Origin: Gemmatimonadota bacterium
Lineage (GTDB): Bacteria; Gemmatimonadota; Gemmatimonadetes; Gemmatimonadales; Gemmatimonadaceae
Assembly (NCBI GenBank): GCA_016871855.1
Contig: VHBQ01000031.1
Coordinates: 1-34,229 of the forward strand
Length of the DNA stretch: 34,229 nucleotides
Reading direction: 5' to 3'
The position numbers and the translations under genes are program-made. Shown here in pieces: positions 17,013-25,550 of the stretch; the stretch's first letter is position 1, and every line of letters begins with the position of its first letter. The notes beneath the pieces are model-generated. The model was not told where the DNA came from and did no database searches. It worked only from the letters and a program-made list of their open reading frames with translations.

Positions 17013-18044
17013 CTACAGCAGCGAGCCCTGCGCATCGCCCGTCTGCGCAGGCGGGGTATACCCGAAATGCCGGTAGGCGAGCGCCGTCGCCATGCGCCCG
17101 CGCGACGTGCGTTGCAGGAAGCCGTTCTGCACGAGGAAGGGCTCGTACACTTCCTCGAGCGTGTCCGCCTCTTCACCGACCGCGGCGGCGATTGTCTGCA
17201 CGCCCACCGGACCGCCATCGAACTTCTCGATGATCGCGCGGAGCACCCGGGCGTCCATCTCGTCGAGCCCGAAGTGGTCCACATCGAGCATCTCGAGTGC
17301 TTCGCGGGCCACGGTCTCGGTGATGATGCCGCCGGCGCGCACCTGCGCGTAGTCGCGCACCCGCCGCAGCAGCCGGTTGGCGACGCGCGGCGTCCCGCGC
17401 GCCCGGCGCGCGAGCTCACGCGCGCCGGGCGCGTCGAGGTCGACCTTCAGCACCTCGGCCGTGCGGCGCACGATGTGCTCGAGCTCCTCGGCCGGATAGT
17501 AGTTGAGCCGCAGCTCGATGCCGAACCGCGCGCGCAGCGGCGCGGTGAGCATCCCCAGCCGCGTCGTCGCGCCGATCAGCGTGAACTTCTCCACCGGCAT
17601 CGTGATCGTCTGCGCCTTCGGCCCCTCGCTCAGCCGGATGTCGATCTTGTAGTCCTCCATCGCCGGATAGAGGAACTCGTCGATGATGGGGCGCAGGCGA
17701 TGGATCTCGTCGATGAAGAGGATGTCCCCTTCGCGCAGGTTCGTGAGCGTCCCCACGAGATCGCCGGGCTTCTCGAGTGCCGGGCCGCTCGTCGTGCGGA
17801 TGTTGACGCCCAGCTCGCGTGCGACAAGCTCGGCGAGCGTCGTCTTGCCGAGCCCCGGCGGCCCGAAGAGGAGCGCGTGGTCCAGCGGCTCCTTCCGTTC
17901 GCGCGCCGCCTCGATGTAGATGCGCAGCGCGTCCTTCACCTTCGCCTGGCCGATGAACTCGGCGAGCCGCTGCGGTCGCAGCGACAGTTCGACGACGGAT
18001 TCGTCGGCGATCACATCCGGCGTGGTGATCTCGGGGCGGGCCAT
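17013..18044 (-). CDS. ruvB: Holliday junction branch-migration ATPase RuvB
   Basis: A 343-residue AAA+ motor that works with RuvA to migrate Holliday junctions. Walker A GPPGLGKT is at 61-68, Walker [10 protein letters not shown] has D112 and E113, and the sensor/arginine-finger segment [18 protein letters not shown] is intact. The C-terminal winged-helix domain ends with [21 protein letters not shown]. The length is typical. The gene lies 13 bases after ruvA, completing a ruvC-ruvA-ruvB run. Confidence 0.98.
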   Translation of the reverse strand: MARPEITTPDVIADESVVELSLRPQRLAEFIGQAKVKDALRIYIEAARERKEPLDHALLFGPPGLGKTTLAELVARELGVNIRTTSGPALEKPGDLVGTLTNLREGDILFIDEIHRLRPIIDEFLYPAMEDYKIDIRLSEGPKAQTITMPVEKFTLIGATTRLGMLTAPLRARFGIELRLNYYPAEELEHIVRRTAEVLKVDLDAPGARELARRARGTPRVANRLLRRVRDYAQVRAGGIITETVAREALEMLDVDHFGLDEMDARVLRAIIEKFDGGPVGVQTIAAAVGEEADTLEEVYEPFLVQNGFLQRTSRGRMATALAYRHFGYTPPAQTGDAQGSLL

Positions 18045-18057
18045 GCCTGAATGTACG

Positions 18058-18657
18058 CTACCGCTTGCCGATGCGGGCGAGCGCCTTGCGGATCAGGTCC
18101 GCCGTGTCGGCGGCGTCGCCCGCTTCGAGTGTCGCGCTCACCGCCTTCTCCGCGTCGGCCGCGCCGTACCCCAGCGCCACGAGCGCGCGCACGGCGTCCG
18201 CGCCGGGTCCGGCGGGGGCGGCGGCGCGCCCGGCCGCCGGCAGCTCGCCCACCGCGCCCAGCTTGTCGCGCAGTTCGAGCACCAGCCGCTCGGCCAGCTT
18301 CTTCCCCACGCGCGGCACGCGCGTGAGCGTGGCGAGATCGTGCGCCTGCACCGCGCGCACCAATCGGTCGCCGCCGAGCGCGGAGAGCAGGTTCATCGCC
18401 AGCGCCGGGCCCACGCCCGTCGTGCCCATCAGCCGGTGGAACAGGTTGCGCTCATCGGCCGTGGCGAAGCCGTACAGCGTCCAGCTGTCCTCGCGCACCA
18501 CGAGCGCTGTGTGCAGCTCGATCGCGCCGCCGGGGCGGGGGAGCGACTCCGCCACGGACAGCGGAATGTTGACCGCGTACGCCACGCCCCCGGCCGTCAT
18601 GATCTCGACGCGGTCGATCTCCGACGCGAGCAATGTGCCGGCGACACGGGCGATCAT
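18058..18657 (-). CDS. ruvA: Holliday junction DNA-binding protein RuvA
   Basis: A 199-residue protein that binds four-way junctions as a tetramer and loads RuvB. The N-terminal OB domain begins [19 protein letters not shown]. Two helix-hairpin-helix segments follow ([17 protein letters not shown] and [19 protein letters not shown]). After an Ala/Pro-rich linker comes the RuvB-binding domain III ([20 protein letters not shown]). The ATG at 18657 overlaps the ruvC stop (ATGA). Confidence 0.97.
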   Translation of the reverse strand: MIARVAGTLLASEIDRVEIMTAGGVAYAVNIPLSVAESLPRPGGAIELHTALVVREDSWTLYGFATADERNLFHRLMGTTGVGPALAMNLLSALGGDRLVRAVQAHDLATLTRVPRVGKKLAERLVLELRDKLGAVGELPAAGRAAAPAGPGADAVRALVALGYGAADAEKAVSATLEAGDAADTADLIRKALARIGKR

Positions 18658-19154
18658 CGCACCGCCTCGATGCGCCGCGAGACCTCGGCGCGCAGCACGC
18701 AGGCGAGCGCGGCCGCCACGCCGTCGGCGGCGTCCGCCGGCTCAGGGGCGTGCTTGAGGCGCAGCAGCTTGGTGACCATGAACTGCACCTGCTCCTTGGT
18801 GGCCGCGCCGTTCCCCACCACCGTCTTCTTGATGTCGGCCGGGGGATACTCGCGGATCGGCAGCCCCGCCTGCTGTCCGGCGAGCAGCACAACCCCGCGC
18901 GCGTGTCCGAGCACCAGCGTGGTGCGCACGTTGCGCGCATAGAAGACGTCCTCGACGGCGAGCACCTCCGGTTGGTGGCGCTCGATGAGCTCGCGCACCC
19001 CCTCGTAGATGTCGGCCAAGCGCGCCGGCAACGGCTGGTCGGCGCGCGTGCGGATCACCCCGCACTCGAGCAATGCGGCGCCGCTCGCGCCCGTCGCGCG
19101 AACGACGCCGTAGCCCGTCACCGCGGTGCCCGGGTCGATGCCGAGAACGATCAC
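18654..19154 (-). CDS. ruvC: Crossover junction endodeoxyribonuclease RuvC
   Basis: A 166-residue RNase H-fold resolvase that nicks Holliday junctions symmetrically. Catalytic acidic residues are D7 in LGIDPGTAVTGYGVV, Glu in AVEDVFYARN, and Asp in the C-terminal DAADGVAAALAC. The GTG at 19154 was chosen because it overlaps the yebC stop (GTGA) and places the first catalytic Asp at the usual position 7. The open frame upstream to 19295 is a shadow of yebC. Confidence 0.96.
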   Translation of the reverse strand: MIVLGIDPGTAVTGYGVVRATGASGAALLECGVIRTRADQPLPARLADIYEGVRELIERHQPEVLAVEDVFYARNVRTTLVLGHARGVVLLAGQQAGLPIREYPPADIKKTVVGNGAATKEQVQFMVTKLLRLKHAPEPADAADGVAAALACVLRAEVSRRIEAVR

Positions 19155-19894
19155 GCGCCGGCCATCTCCGCTTCGTCCATCTCGAAGTTTGCGTCCACCT
19201 TCTGCACGTCGTCCAGCTCCTCGAGCGCTTCGATGAGCTTCATCAACTGCTGGGCCGCGTCGCCGGCCACCGCCACGCTGCTCTTCGGGATCCACGACAG
19301 CTCGGCCTGCGAGACCTTGAGCCCCGCCTTGTCGAGCGCCTGACTCACCGCGTGCAGGTCGGCCGGCGCGGTGGTGATGACGAACGCGTCCTCCTCACGC
19401 ACGAAGTCCTCGGCCCCGGCCTCGAGCGCCTTCTCCATCGTGGCGTCCTCATCCAATCCGCCGGCCTCCACGAAGATCTGCCCCTTCCGGTCGAACATGA
19501 AGGCGACCGAGTTGGTCGTCCCCAGGTTGCCGCCGCCGCGCGAGAGCTTGGCCCGCACCTCGGCGACCGTGCGCGTCGGGTTGTCGGTGAGCGCCTGGAT
19601 CATGATCGCCACACCGCCCGGGCCGTACGCCTCGTACACCACCTCGACGTAGTCCACCCCTTCGAGATCGCCCGTCCCCTTCTTGATCGCGCGCTCGATG
19701 TTCTCCTTGGGCATCGACTGCGCCTTGGCGTTGTCGATGGCGGTGCGCAGGCGCGGGTTGCCGTCGGGATCGCCGCCCCCCTGCTTGGCGGCGACGGTGA
19801 TCTCACGGATGAGCTTGGTGAACAGCGCGCCCCGCTTCTTGTCGGTCGCGGCCTTGTAATGCTTGATCTGCTTCCACTTGCTATGACCAGCCAT
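19151..19894 (-). CDS. yebC: YebC/PmpR family translational or transcriptional regulator (TACO1-like)
   Basis: A 247-residue protein of usual length starting MAGHSKWKQIKHYKAATDKKRG, the strongly conserved family N-terminus, followed by the SMPKENIERAIKKGTG and YEAYGPGGVAIMIQALTDN segments. Family members have been described as DNA-binding regulators and, more recently, as factors helping ribosomes through difficult motifs. The yebC-ruvC-ruvA-ruvB order is widely conserved. It is the first gene of a leftward run ending at fmt. Confidence 0.96.
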   Translation of the reverse strand: MAGHSKWKQIKHYKAATDKKRGALFTKLIREITVAAKQGGGDPDGNPRLRTAIDNAKAQSMPKENIERAIKKGTGDLEGVDYVEVVYEAYGPGGVAIMIQALTDNPTRTVAEVRAKLSRGGGNLGTTNSVAFMFDRKGQIFVEAGGLDEDATMEKALEAGAEDFVREEDAFVITTAPADLHAVSQALDKAGLKVSQAELSWIPKSSVAVAGDAAQQLMKLIEALEELDDVQKVDANFEMDEAEMAGA

Positions 19895-19972
19895 AACGTC
19901 GATTCAGGAAATGGACTTCGGATGACGACCGCGGACTGCGATCGCCGATCGCGATTCCGATCGGACTTCGTG

Positions 19973-20003
19973 CAATCTACCGCTCGGCGGCACGGGGCAA
20001 AAC
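19973..20003 (-). promoter_or_regulatory. Candidate promoter of the yebC-ruvCAB run
   Basis: On the minus strand, GTTTTG (20003-19998) is followed after 18 bases by TAGATTG (19979-19973), about 80 bases before the yebC ATG. The spacing and the TTTG/TAnnTT flavour resemble Bacteroidota-type -33/-7 elements. The upstream element overlaps the tail of the preceding terminator. Confidence 0.35.
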
Positions 20004-20032
20004 AGGCGGGGCGGCCCGAAGCCGCCCCGCCT
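20004..20032 (-). terminator. Intrinsic terminator downstream of the outer-membrane gene
   Basis: A perfect 12-bp GC stem (AGGCGGGGCGGC and complement) with a 5-base TTCGG loop on the minus strand is followed by TGTTTTG. It lies 66 bases after the stop of the barrel-like gene, past the heptamer repeats. Confidence 0.75.
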
Positions 20033-20033
20033 C

Positions 20034-20089
20034 AACCGTCAACCGTCCACCGTCCACCGTCCACCGTCCACCGTCCACCGTCCACCGTC
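20034..20089. repeat. Heptamer tandem repeat, eight units
   Basis: Two copies of aaccgtc are followed by six exact copies of caccgtc with no interruption, in the gap between yebC and the outer-membrane gene. The array is directly after the stop of the latter on its sense strand (read as gacggtg). It is a simple variable-number repeat, too short-spaced for CRISPR. Confidence 0.95.
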
Positions 20090-20098
20090 AGCTGCTCC

Positions 20099-21196
20099 CT
20101 AGCGAACGCGGAGCGTCACTGCCGCCCTCCACCCCGTCACGTCATACGTGTCCCCGCCACCGAGCGTGTAGATCTCGCCCATCTGGTACGTGACGCTCGG
20201 CATGAAGGTGAAGACACCGTTCGTCCAGCGCAGGCGCAGTCCACCGTTGCCCAGCATTCCGGCCTTGTAGCCTTCCACCTGCCAGTTGCGCGCCTCGATG
20301 TTTGGCTCGAGGTACCAGTTCGCGAGGCGGAAGCCCAGGGAAACCGCGCCGTTGGCGACCGTTTCGTATGGCGCCTCGCCGCCGAACTGCTGTCCCTTCG
20401 CCCGGTACAGCGCCCAGCCGCTCACGTACAGGTCCATGCCGTTGACCGGGTAGTAGAGCGAGCCCTGCCCAATGAACCGGTCGCCGGTGGCGTACGACGT
20501 GTTGGCGAGGACGTCGTTGCCAAACGTCGAGTACGTGACGCCGAGCGTCAGCCGCCCGTTGCCGATGAACCGGTCGGCGCCGATGCGCGCGCGCACCTCG
20601 TCGGCGGGCGTGAACGTCAGCACCTGCTTGGCGCTGCCGTCGTTGGCCTCGAAGGCGTCGAACTCGGTGGACCGGCGGAAGGAGCCCGCCAGCCCGAAGT
20701 TCCAGGCGCCGGCGCTGCGCGCGATCGCGAGGCCGCCGGTGGCCGACATCCCCGACCCGTACGACGACGTTGGGAAGATCAGGAAGTCATTGCCAATCTG
20801 GCCGGCCGCATCCGCCTTGTCTTCGGCGATCTTGTACTGGCCCGTCGGCAGGTTGGCGCCGACGGTGAACACGATGGCGTCGTTGCCGAGCGTCAGGTTG
20901 GCGCGCAGTTGCGTGTCGGTCGGCCCCGAAATGGAGCTGACGCTCTTGCCGTCCACGCTGACGTCCGAGATCGCGTACGCCGTGGCGACGTCGACGTTGA
21001 ACCGCGAGCCCAGCGGCAGCACGAACACGAAGGGGATCGACGTCTGCGACACGGTCTTGGCCGTCGCGCCAGAGCCGATCTTCACGGACACGGCCTGCGG
21101 CATCACCGCGGCCGCCGCGTCGCCCAGCCCCTGCGCCGCCAGTGGCGGCGCGGCCACGGCGAGTCCGATCAGGAGGAACACCCGAGGCGTGCGCAT
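20099..21196 (-). CDS. Predicted outer-membrane beta-barrel protein
   Basis: A 365-residue protein with a signal peptide (residues 1-21, ending PPLAAQ). The rest is made of alternating short amphipathic strands (GSRFNVDVATAYAI, LTLGVTYSTFG, GAVSLGFRLANWYLEPNIEAR) and ends in a strand VTLRVR, typical of outer-membrane barrels inserted by the BAM complex. No specific family is recognised; transport or porin-like roles are possible. It starts one base after the stop of the TPR/CsgG-like gene, suggesting co-expression. An intrinsic terminator follows it. Confidence 0.75.
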   Translation of the reverse strand: MRTPRVFLLIGLAVAAPPLAAQGLGDAAAAVMPQAVSVKIGSGATAKTVSQTSIPFVFVLPLGSRFNVDVATAYAISDVSVDGKSVSSISGPTDTQLRANLTLGNDAIVFTVGANLPTGQYKIAEDKADAAGQIGNDFLIFPTSSYGSGMSATGGLAIARSAGAWNFGLAGSFRRSTEFDAFEANDGSAKQVLTFTPADEVRARIGADRFIGNGRLTLGVTYSTFGNDVLANTSYATGDRFIGQGSLYYPVNGMDLYVSGWALYRAKGQQFGGEAPYETVANGAVSLGFRLANWYLEPNIEARNWQVEGYKAGMLGNGGLRLRWTNGVFTFMPSVTYQMGEIYTLGGGDTYDVTGWRAAVTLRVR

Positions 21197-21197
21197 G

Positions 21198-22562
21198 TTA
21201 CGGCCTCCGGATGACGATGGTGAACGTTCCAGTCTTCGTGGCCGGGGCGTCAGTGCCGGTCTTCTCCGACGCCGGGTCGCGCGTCGTCGGCGGCGTCTGG
21301 GTCTGGGTCTGCGTCTGGCCGGAGCTGGTCGTCTGGTTCACGTTGTTCGCGGCGGACGGATTAATGTCGCCGACCGCGCTGGCCAGCGTCGCGCCCACGC
21401 CCGTGGTCGCGGCGGCCACCCCGCGTTCGGCGGCGGTCACCACCGAACCCTCATTCGAATTTCGCAGGTTCGATTCCACCTTCGCGGCCGTCACCTGTGC
21501 GCCCTGCTGCGCGGCGCGCGCGCTCTGCGCCTTCTGCAGCGCGGCGCCAAAGCCCGGGTCGATGCTCCGTGCCTGATCGTAGAAGCGGGCCGCGTCGCCG
21601 AACCGCCCTTCGTCTTCGGCCACGAGTCCGTTGCTGTAGGCCAGGAACGCCTGCAGCGAGCGCGTCGGACGCTGCTCGATGGCGGCCCGGTCGGCCGCCG
21701 ACAGGCGAACGCCGAGTTCCTCGAACAGGCCGAGCGCGATGTTCTTCTCGATCGCGAAGATCTGGTCGAGCACGTCGCTGCTCTGCACGTCGCGTCCTTG
21801 CTGCTGCGCAGTGGCCACGCTCACGACCGCGGCGTTAACCGTCAGGTTGCGGGCGCCGGTCTGGGTGATCGCGCCCTGCACGACGCGCGAGGCGCGCACC
21901 AACTTGCCGGCGCGCAGCTACGACGCGGCATCCACGCGTCCGCTCTGGCTGAGCGCGACCTCGTCCATCATCGCCTGGATCCGGTCACGTTCGAGCAGCT
22001 GCAGCTCGGGCGAACGCGCCAGGTCGCTGATCAGCAGGTCGGCCATGCCGCGAGACAGCGGTGCGAGCGTCTGATCCGTGCCACTGAACGTCATCGGCAG
22101 CACCGCCACCGCCCGCGGATTGTTCGCGTCCGCCGCGATATTCGCCTCGTTGGCAATCGCCGACTTCGCCGCGGCCTGCAGCTCCGCGCGTGAGAGCGCG
22201 ACCAGACGGGCGCGGATGTCGTTCCGCACCGACCGCGTCTTGCCGACCTGCAGATACGAGTTGTACGCGTCCTTCGCGCCCGTGAAGTCGTTCAGCTTCT
22301 CGGCCGCGAGTCCGGCGTAGAGCGCGCTCACGCCGTCTTTCGGGTCGAGCTTGCGGGCGGCGTCGAGCACCGACCGGGCGTCGGCGAATCGGTCGCGCTT
22401 GTAGTACGCGATGCCGAGGGCGCGCAGCGCGGCCACCGAGCTCGGGTTCGCGGTTCGGGCGCTCTCCAGCTTCTGCAGCGTCCGGTCCGGACGCTGCTGT
22501 GCCTGCGCAGGCAGCGCCAAGCCGCCCAGCAGGGGAAGCGCCAGCAGTCTCAGGTATCGCAT
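21198..22562 (-). pseudogene. Periplasmic TPR/CsgG-like protein gene with an in-frame TAG at codon 215
   Basis: One continuous frame of 455 codons is split by a single TAG (21920-21918). The start has a textbook AGGAGG 8 bases before the ATG at 22562, overlapping the previous gene's stop. A signal peptide (about 1-21) is followed by TPR-like helices (about 25-125). A CsgG/TolB-N-like domain comes next (AVAVLPMTFSG, then RGMADLLISDLARSPELQLLERDRIQAMMDE), then, past the stop, LRAGKLVRASRVVQGAITQTG, another TPR-like stretch and a Gln/Thr-rich tail. The sequence across the stop reads as one domain, so the codon was probably a sense codon one base away (for example CAG, AAG or TAC). Stop-free pieces are 22562-21918 and 21917-21198. 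CsgG-like domains occur in outer-membrane assembly proteins, which fits the barrel-like gene one base downstream; the precise role is unknown. Confidence 0.8.
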
Positions 22563-22574
22563 ATCTCCGGCCTC

Positions 22575-23431
22575 CTATCGGTCGGGATCGAGCATGTCTT
22601 CGAACCGCATCCACTGCTTGTAGAAAAACAGGTCCACGTAACCAACTTGGCCGTTGCGGTTCTTCCGCACCAGCAACTCCGTGGCTCCCTCAACGCCATA
22701 ACCGGGACGGTACATCTCCTCACGGAAGATCGCCAGCACAACGTCCGCGTGCTGCTTGACCGCGCCCAGAATGCCAAAATCATCGAGCACCGGGCGGGGA
22801 TCGGCCCGGTCGGCGCGCAGGTCGGGAAGCTGGCAGGTGAGTACGAGGGCGATATTGAGCTCGATTGCCAGCGCCTTGAGCATCCGGACGGCCGCGGCCA
22901 GCTCCTCGTCCTGCGACCGGATGCTCCCCGCCAGCCCCTGCAGCGAGTCGACCAGGACGACCTGCGGACTCGACAGCCGTCGCATCTCCGCGGCGAGCGC
23001 TTCCACCCCGCCCCCCGGCGGAAACGCCGCAATGGCCGGCACCATTTCGCGAAAGCGGACCGCGGCAGCGCCAACGCCCGCGCGCGTGAAATCATCCAGC
23101 GATCCACGCCGCAGGTCGTCCACGCGGGCACGCCCCTCGATGGCGAGGGCGCGCTCCATCACCCGCTCGAGCGTCATCTCGCTCGTGAAGAACACCACGG
23201 GCGTGTCCATCTGCGCCATGCGGACGGCGATGGCCAGCGCCAGCGCGCTCTTGCCGCTCTGGACGTCCCCCCCAGCACGATGAGGTCGCCGCGCCGCAAA
23301 CCGCCCCCGAGCCACTTGTCGATGCTCGGAAAACCCGTCGCCGACGTATCATGGCCCCGGTCGCCGTCGGCGGCCCGGTCCACGCGACGCATCACGCGGG
23401 CTAGCGGCGAGATATCGGCCGGTCTGGTCAC
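22575..23431 (-). pseudogene. Stand-alone DnaB-C/RecA-fold ATPase, frameshifted in a G7 run at Walker A
   Basis: The N-terminal frame starts GTG 23431 (AGAGG upstream) and reads TGFPSIDKWLGGGLRRGDLI then VLGG. It is then thrown out of frame at seven consecutive G (minus strand, 23273-23267). The next frame continues GDVQSGKSALALAIAVRMAQ, completing a Walker A, then FFTSEMTLERVMERALAIEG, Walker B-like VVLVDSLQGLAG, and the DnaB-typical end KQHADVVLAIFREEMYRPG and LLVRKNRNGQVGYVDLFFY. With one extra G it would be a 285-residue DnaB helicase C-terminal domain without the primase-binding N-domain, so probably not the replicative helicase. The G7 run lies in the right phase for a -1 ribosomal slip (G GGG GGG), which would restore the frame. 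Sequence error, mutation and recoding remain open. Confidence 0.82.
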
Positions 23432-23502
23432 GCCGACGGGCCTCTATGGAATGGGGTCATCTGCAAATAGTACGGATGCACGCAGCCCCGCCACAAGCGC
23501 AC

Positions 23503-23898
23503 TCAGGCGGAGATGCGACGGGCCAGCCGGTCCATCTCCGAACGTGCCTTTCGGTCGAGGTGCGGCGCCGTGACCTCGGTCACCTTGGCGAGGGCGGCGG
23601 CGAGCGCCGGGCTGTCGTCCCGAGTCGTGGCGTCCAGCAACTCCCCCAGGGCCGAGCGCAACACCGACGGAAGCGAGAGAGCGCCCATCCAGTGGCGGGC
23701 CGCGACGGCCCGCTCCTCCCGCAGTGAGCGCTCCAACGCCCCGGCACCGTGCGCCCCAATCGCCAAGCGTGCACCGACGAGCGTGGCGAGCAGGGCCTCC
23801 CGCGGGCCCCCCAGCGGCGCCCGGGACGCCGCCACCGCCAGCGATCGCAGGCCGAAAACGGGCTCCGCGAGGGCGTACGAGGGGAGTGGATCGGTCAC
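23503..23898 (-). CDS. Hypothetical helical protein, 131 residues
   Basis: No family is recognised. The frame starts with GTG at 23898 (Thr-Asp-Pro-Leu-Pro-Ser-Tyr next), has no signal peptide or membrane segment, and looks alpha-helical, with Ala/Leu/Arg-rich amphipathic stretches and a charged C-terminus (DRKARSEMDRLARRISA). It is preferred over the longer overlapping minus-strand frame (23444-23944) because its composition is protein-like while the other is Gly/Arg/Pro-rich shadow. It lies 71 bases upstream of the DnaB-like ATPase on the same strand and is divergent from the PorX-like gene, so an accessory role to the ATPase is possible. Confidence 0.55.
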   Translation of the reverse strand: MTDPLPSYALAEPVFGLRSLAVAASRAPLGGPREALLATLVGARLAIGAHGAGALERSLREERAVAARHWMGALSLPSVLRSALGELLDATTRDDSPALAAALAKVTEVTAPHLDRKARSEMDRLARRISA

Positions 23899-23948
23899 AC
23901 GATCGAATCTGCGCGGGGGCCGAGCCGCTCGCCAGCCGGGCCACGCCG

Positions 23949-23978
23949 TTGGCGACGCGAATTGGCGCTTACTAGCTT
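23949..23978 (+). promoter_or_regulatory. Candidate promoter of the PorX-like gene cluster
   Basis: TTGGCG (23949-23954), an 18-base spacer and TAGCTT (23973-23978, continuing TTC), only 9 bases before the ATG at 23988. Transcription from here would start almost at the start codon, giving a near-leaderless message. AGGAT abuts the ATG too closely to be a normal ribosome-binding site. Confidence 0.35.
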
Positions 23979-23987
23979 TCGCAGGAT

Positions 23988-25550
23988 ATGGCGCCCGCCG
24001 GCAACTCCGTGCTCTGGGTGGACGACGAGGCTGACCTCCTCGAGTCGCACCGGCTGTTCCTTACCGACAAGGGCTATCGCGTGCAGATGGCCCGGAACGC
24101 GGCGGACGCCCTGGAACTGCTGCGCCAGCACGCCTACGACATCCTCCTCCTCGACGAGCAGATGCCGGGCATGCGCGGCATCGCGATGGTCCGCGAGGCG
24201 CGCGAGCTGTCGCCCTCGATGCCGATCGTGATGGTCACGAAAAGCGAGGAAGACAGCACCCTGCGCGAGGCGCTGGGCCAGGACGTCACCGACTACCTCG
24301 TGAAGCCGGTCACGCCGCGCCAGGTGCTGGCCATCCTGACCCGCATCCTCGAGGGCCCGCGCATTCGGAGTCAGGCGCTCGCCCGGCGGTTCGTCGAGCG
24401 CTTCCGCGACCTCGAAGCCGTCCGGCTGCGCGACCTCGACTGGCGCGGGTGGACCGAGCACTACGCGGAAATCGTGCAGTGGGACGTCGACCTCGCCGGC
24501 GCGGGTGAGGCGGGCCTGCACGCCTCCCTCAGCGCGCTGTACCCCGCAATGCACCGCGACTTCGCGGCGTTCATGAGCGAGGGGTATCCGCGCTGGATCC
24601 ACGCTCTCGACGGCGACCGGCCGCCGCTCTCCGTTGACGTCGTGGGGGAGTTCCTCCTCCCCCTGCTCGCCGACCGCCGGGCGGCCGTCCTGATCGTCGT
24701 CGACTGTCTCCGCCTCGACCAGTGGAAGGTGCTGGAGCCGATCGTCGCCCAGGCGTTCGACATCGACACGGCGCACTACTTCTCGCTGCTGCCGACGGCC
24801 ACGCCGTACGCCCGCAACGCGCTGTTCAGCGGGCTCTTTCCCGCCGAGATTGCCGAGCGCTTCCCGGCGTGGTGGGGTGAGCGCGACGACGAATCGCTCA
24901 ACCAGCACGAGCGCGACCTGCTGGTGGAGCAGCTGCGCGCGCTTCGCGGCGAAACGCCGGTGCGCTATCGCAAGCTCACCAGCGCCGCGGACTCGGACGA
25001 CCTCGAGCGCCACCTGGCGTCGGCGCTCGCCGCCGACGGCGTGAGCGCGTTCGTCTTCAACTTCGTCGACATGCTCACCCACAGCCGCTCGGAGTCGGCC
25101 ATTCTCTACGAGGTGGCGCGCGACGAGACGGCGTTCCGCCAGCTTACCGAGCAGTGGTTCCGGCGCTCCGCGCTCTGGAGCGTGCTGCGCGAGGCGGCGC
25201 GACGCGGGCTCCCGGTCCTGCTGACCAGCGACCACGGCTCCATCCACTGCAACACGCCCGCCACGGTCTTCGCCAAGAAGGACGCCACCGCCAGTCTCCG
25301 ATTCAAGATGGGCGAGGACCTGCGCCCCGAGCGGCCGGAGCAGGCGGTGGTCTTCACCGACGCGACCCAACTGCGCCTGCCGCCGATGGCGCCGCGCGTG
25401 CACACGGTGCTCGCCACCGGTGACTGCTTCTTCGTCTACCCGACCAAGCTGAGGGAGTACCAGCAGCGCTATCGCGGCGCCTTCCTCCACGGTGGCATCT
25501 CGCCGGAGGAGGTCATCCTCCCGCTCGCCCTCCTCACGCCCCGCCGCTGA
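23988..25550 (+). CDS. PorX-like response regulator with PglZ (alkaline-phosphatase-fold) effector domain
   Basis: 520 residues in two domains. Residues 7-120 are a receiver with the acidic pair D12-D13, phospho-acceptor D56 in LLLDEQMPG, T84 and K106 (LVKPVTP). After a helical linker, residues about 215-515 form a PglZ domain with metallophosphatase residues: D239 in VVDCLRLDQW, nucleophile candidate T272 in TATPYARNALFSG, D361 and H365 in DMLTHSR, and D415-H416 with H420 in SDHGSIH. This is the architecture of PorX, the Bacteroidota regulator of type IX secretion whose PglZ domain is a zinc phosphodiesterase acting on oligonucleotides. No partner kinase or T9SS gene is in the window. It heads a compact rightward run and its stop overlaps the next ATG (TGATG). 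The substrate and the regulated process here are unknown. Confidence 0.9.
   Translation: MAPAGNSVLWVDDEADLLESHRLFLTDKGYRVQMARNAADALELLRQHAYDILLLDEQMPGMRGIAMVREARELSPSMPIVMVTKSEEDSTLREALGQDVTDYLVKPVTPRQVLAILTRILEGPRIRSQALARRFVERFRDLEAVRLRDLDWRGWTEHYAEIVQWDVDLAGAGEAGLHASLSALYPAMHRDFAAFMSEGYPRWIHALDGDRPPLSVDVVGEFLLPLLADRRAAVLIVVDCLRLDQWKVLEPIVAQAFDIDTAHYFSLLPTATPYARNALFSGLFPAEIAERFPAWWGERDDESLNQHERDLLVEQLRALRGETPVRYRKLTSAADSDDLERHLASALAADGVSAFVFNFVDMLTHSRSESAILYEVARDETAFRQLTEQWFRRSALWSVLREAARRGLPVLLTSDHGSIHCNTPATVFAKKDATASLRFKMGEDLRPERPEQAVVFTDATQLRLPPMAPRVHTVLATGDCFFVYPTKLREYQQRYRGAFLHGGISPEEVILPLALLTPRR

Noticed and set aside
20034-20089. CRISPR-like array
   Set aside because: Units are 7 bp in direct tandem with no spacers, and no cas genes are present.
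23444-23944. Alternative 166-codon minus-strand gene overlapping the 131-residue hypothetical
   Set aside because: Gly/Arg/Pro-rich shadow composition; the 131-residue frame looks more like a folded helical protein.
23988-25550. PglZ domain as part of a BREX or Pgl phage-defence locus
   Set aside because: The PglZ domain is fused to a receiver, as in PorX, and no methyltransferase, BrxC-like ATPase, BrxA/B or BrxL gene is nearby.
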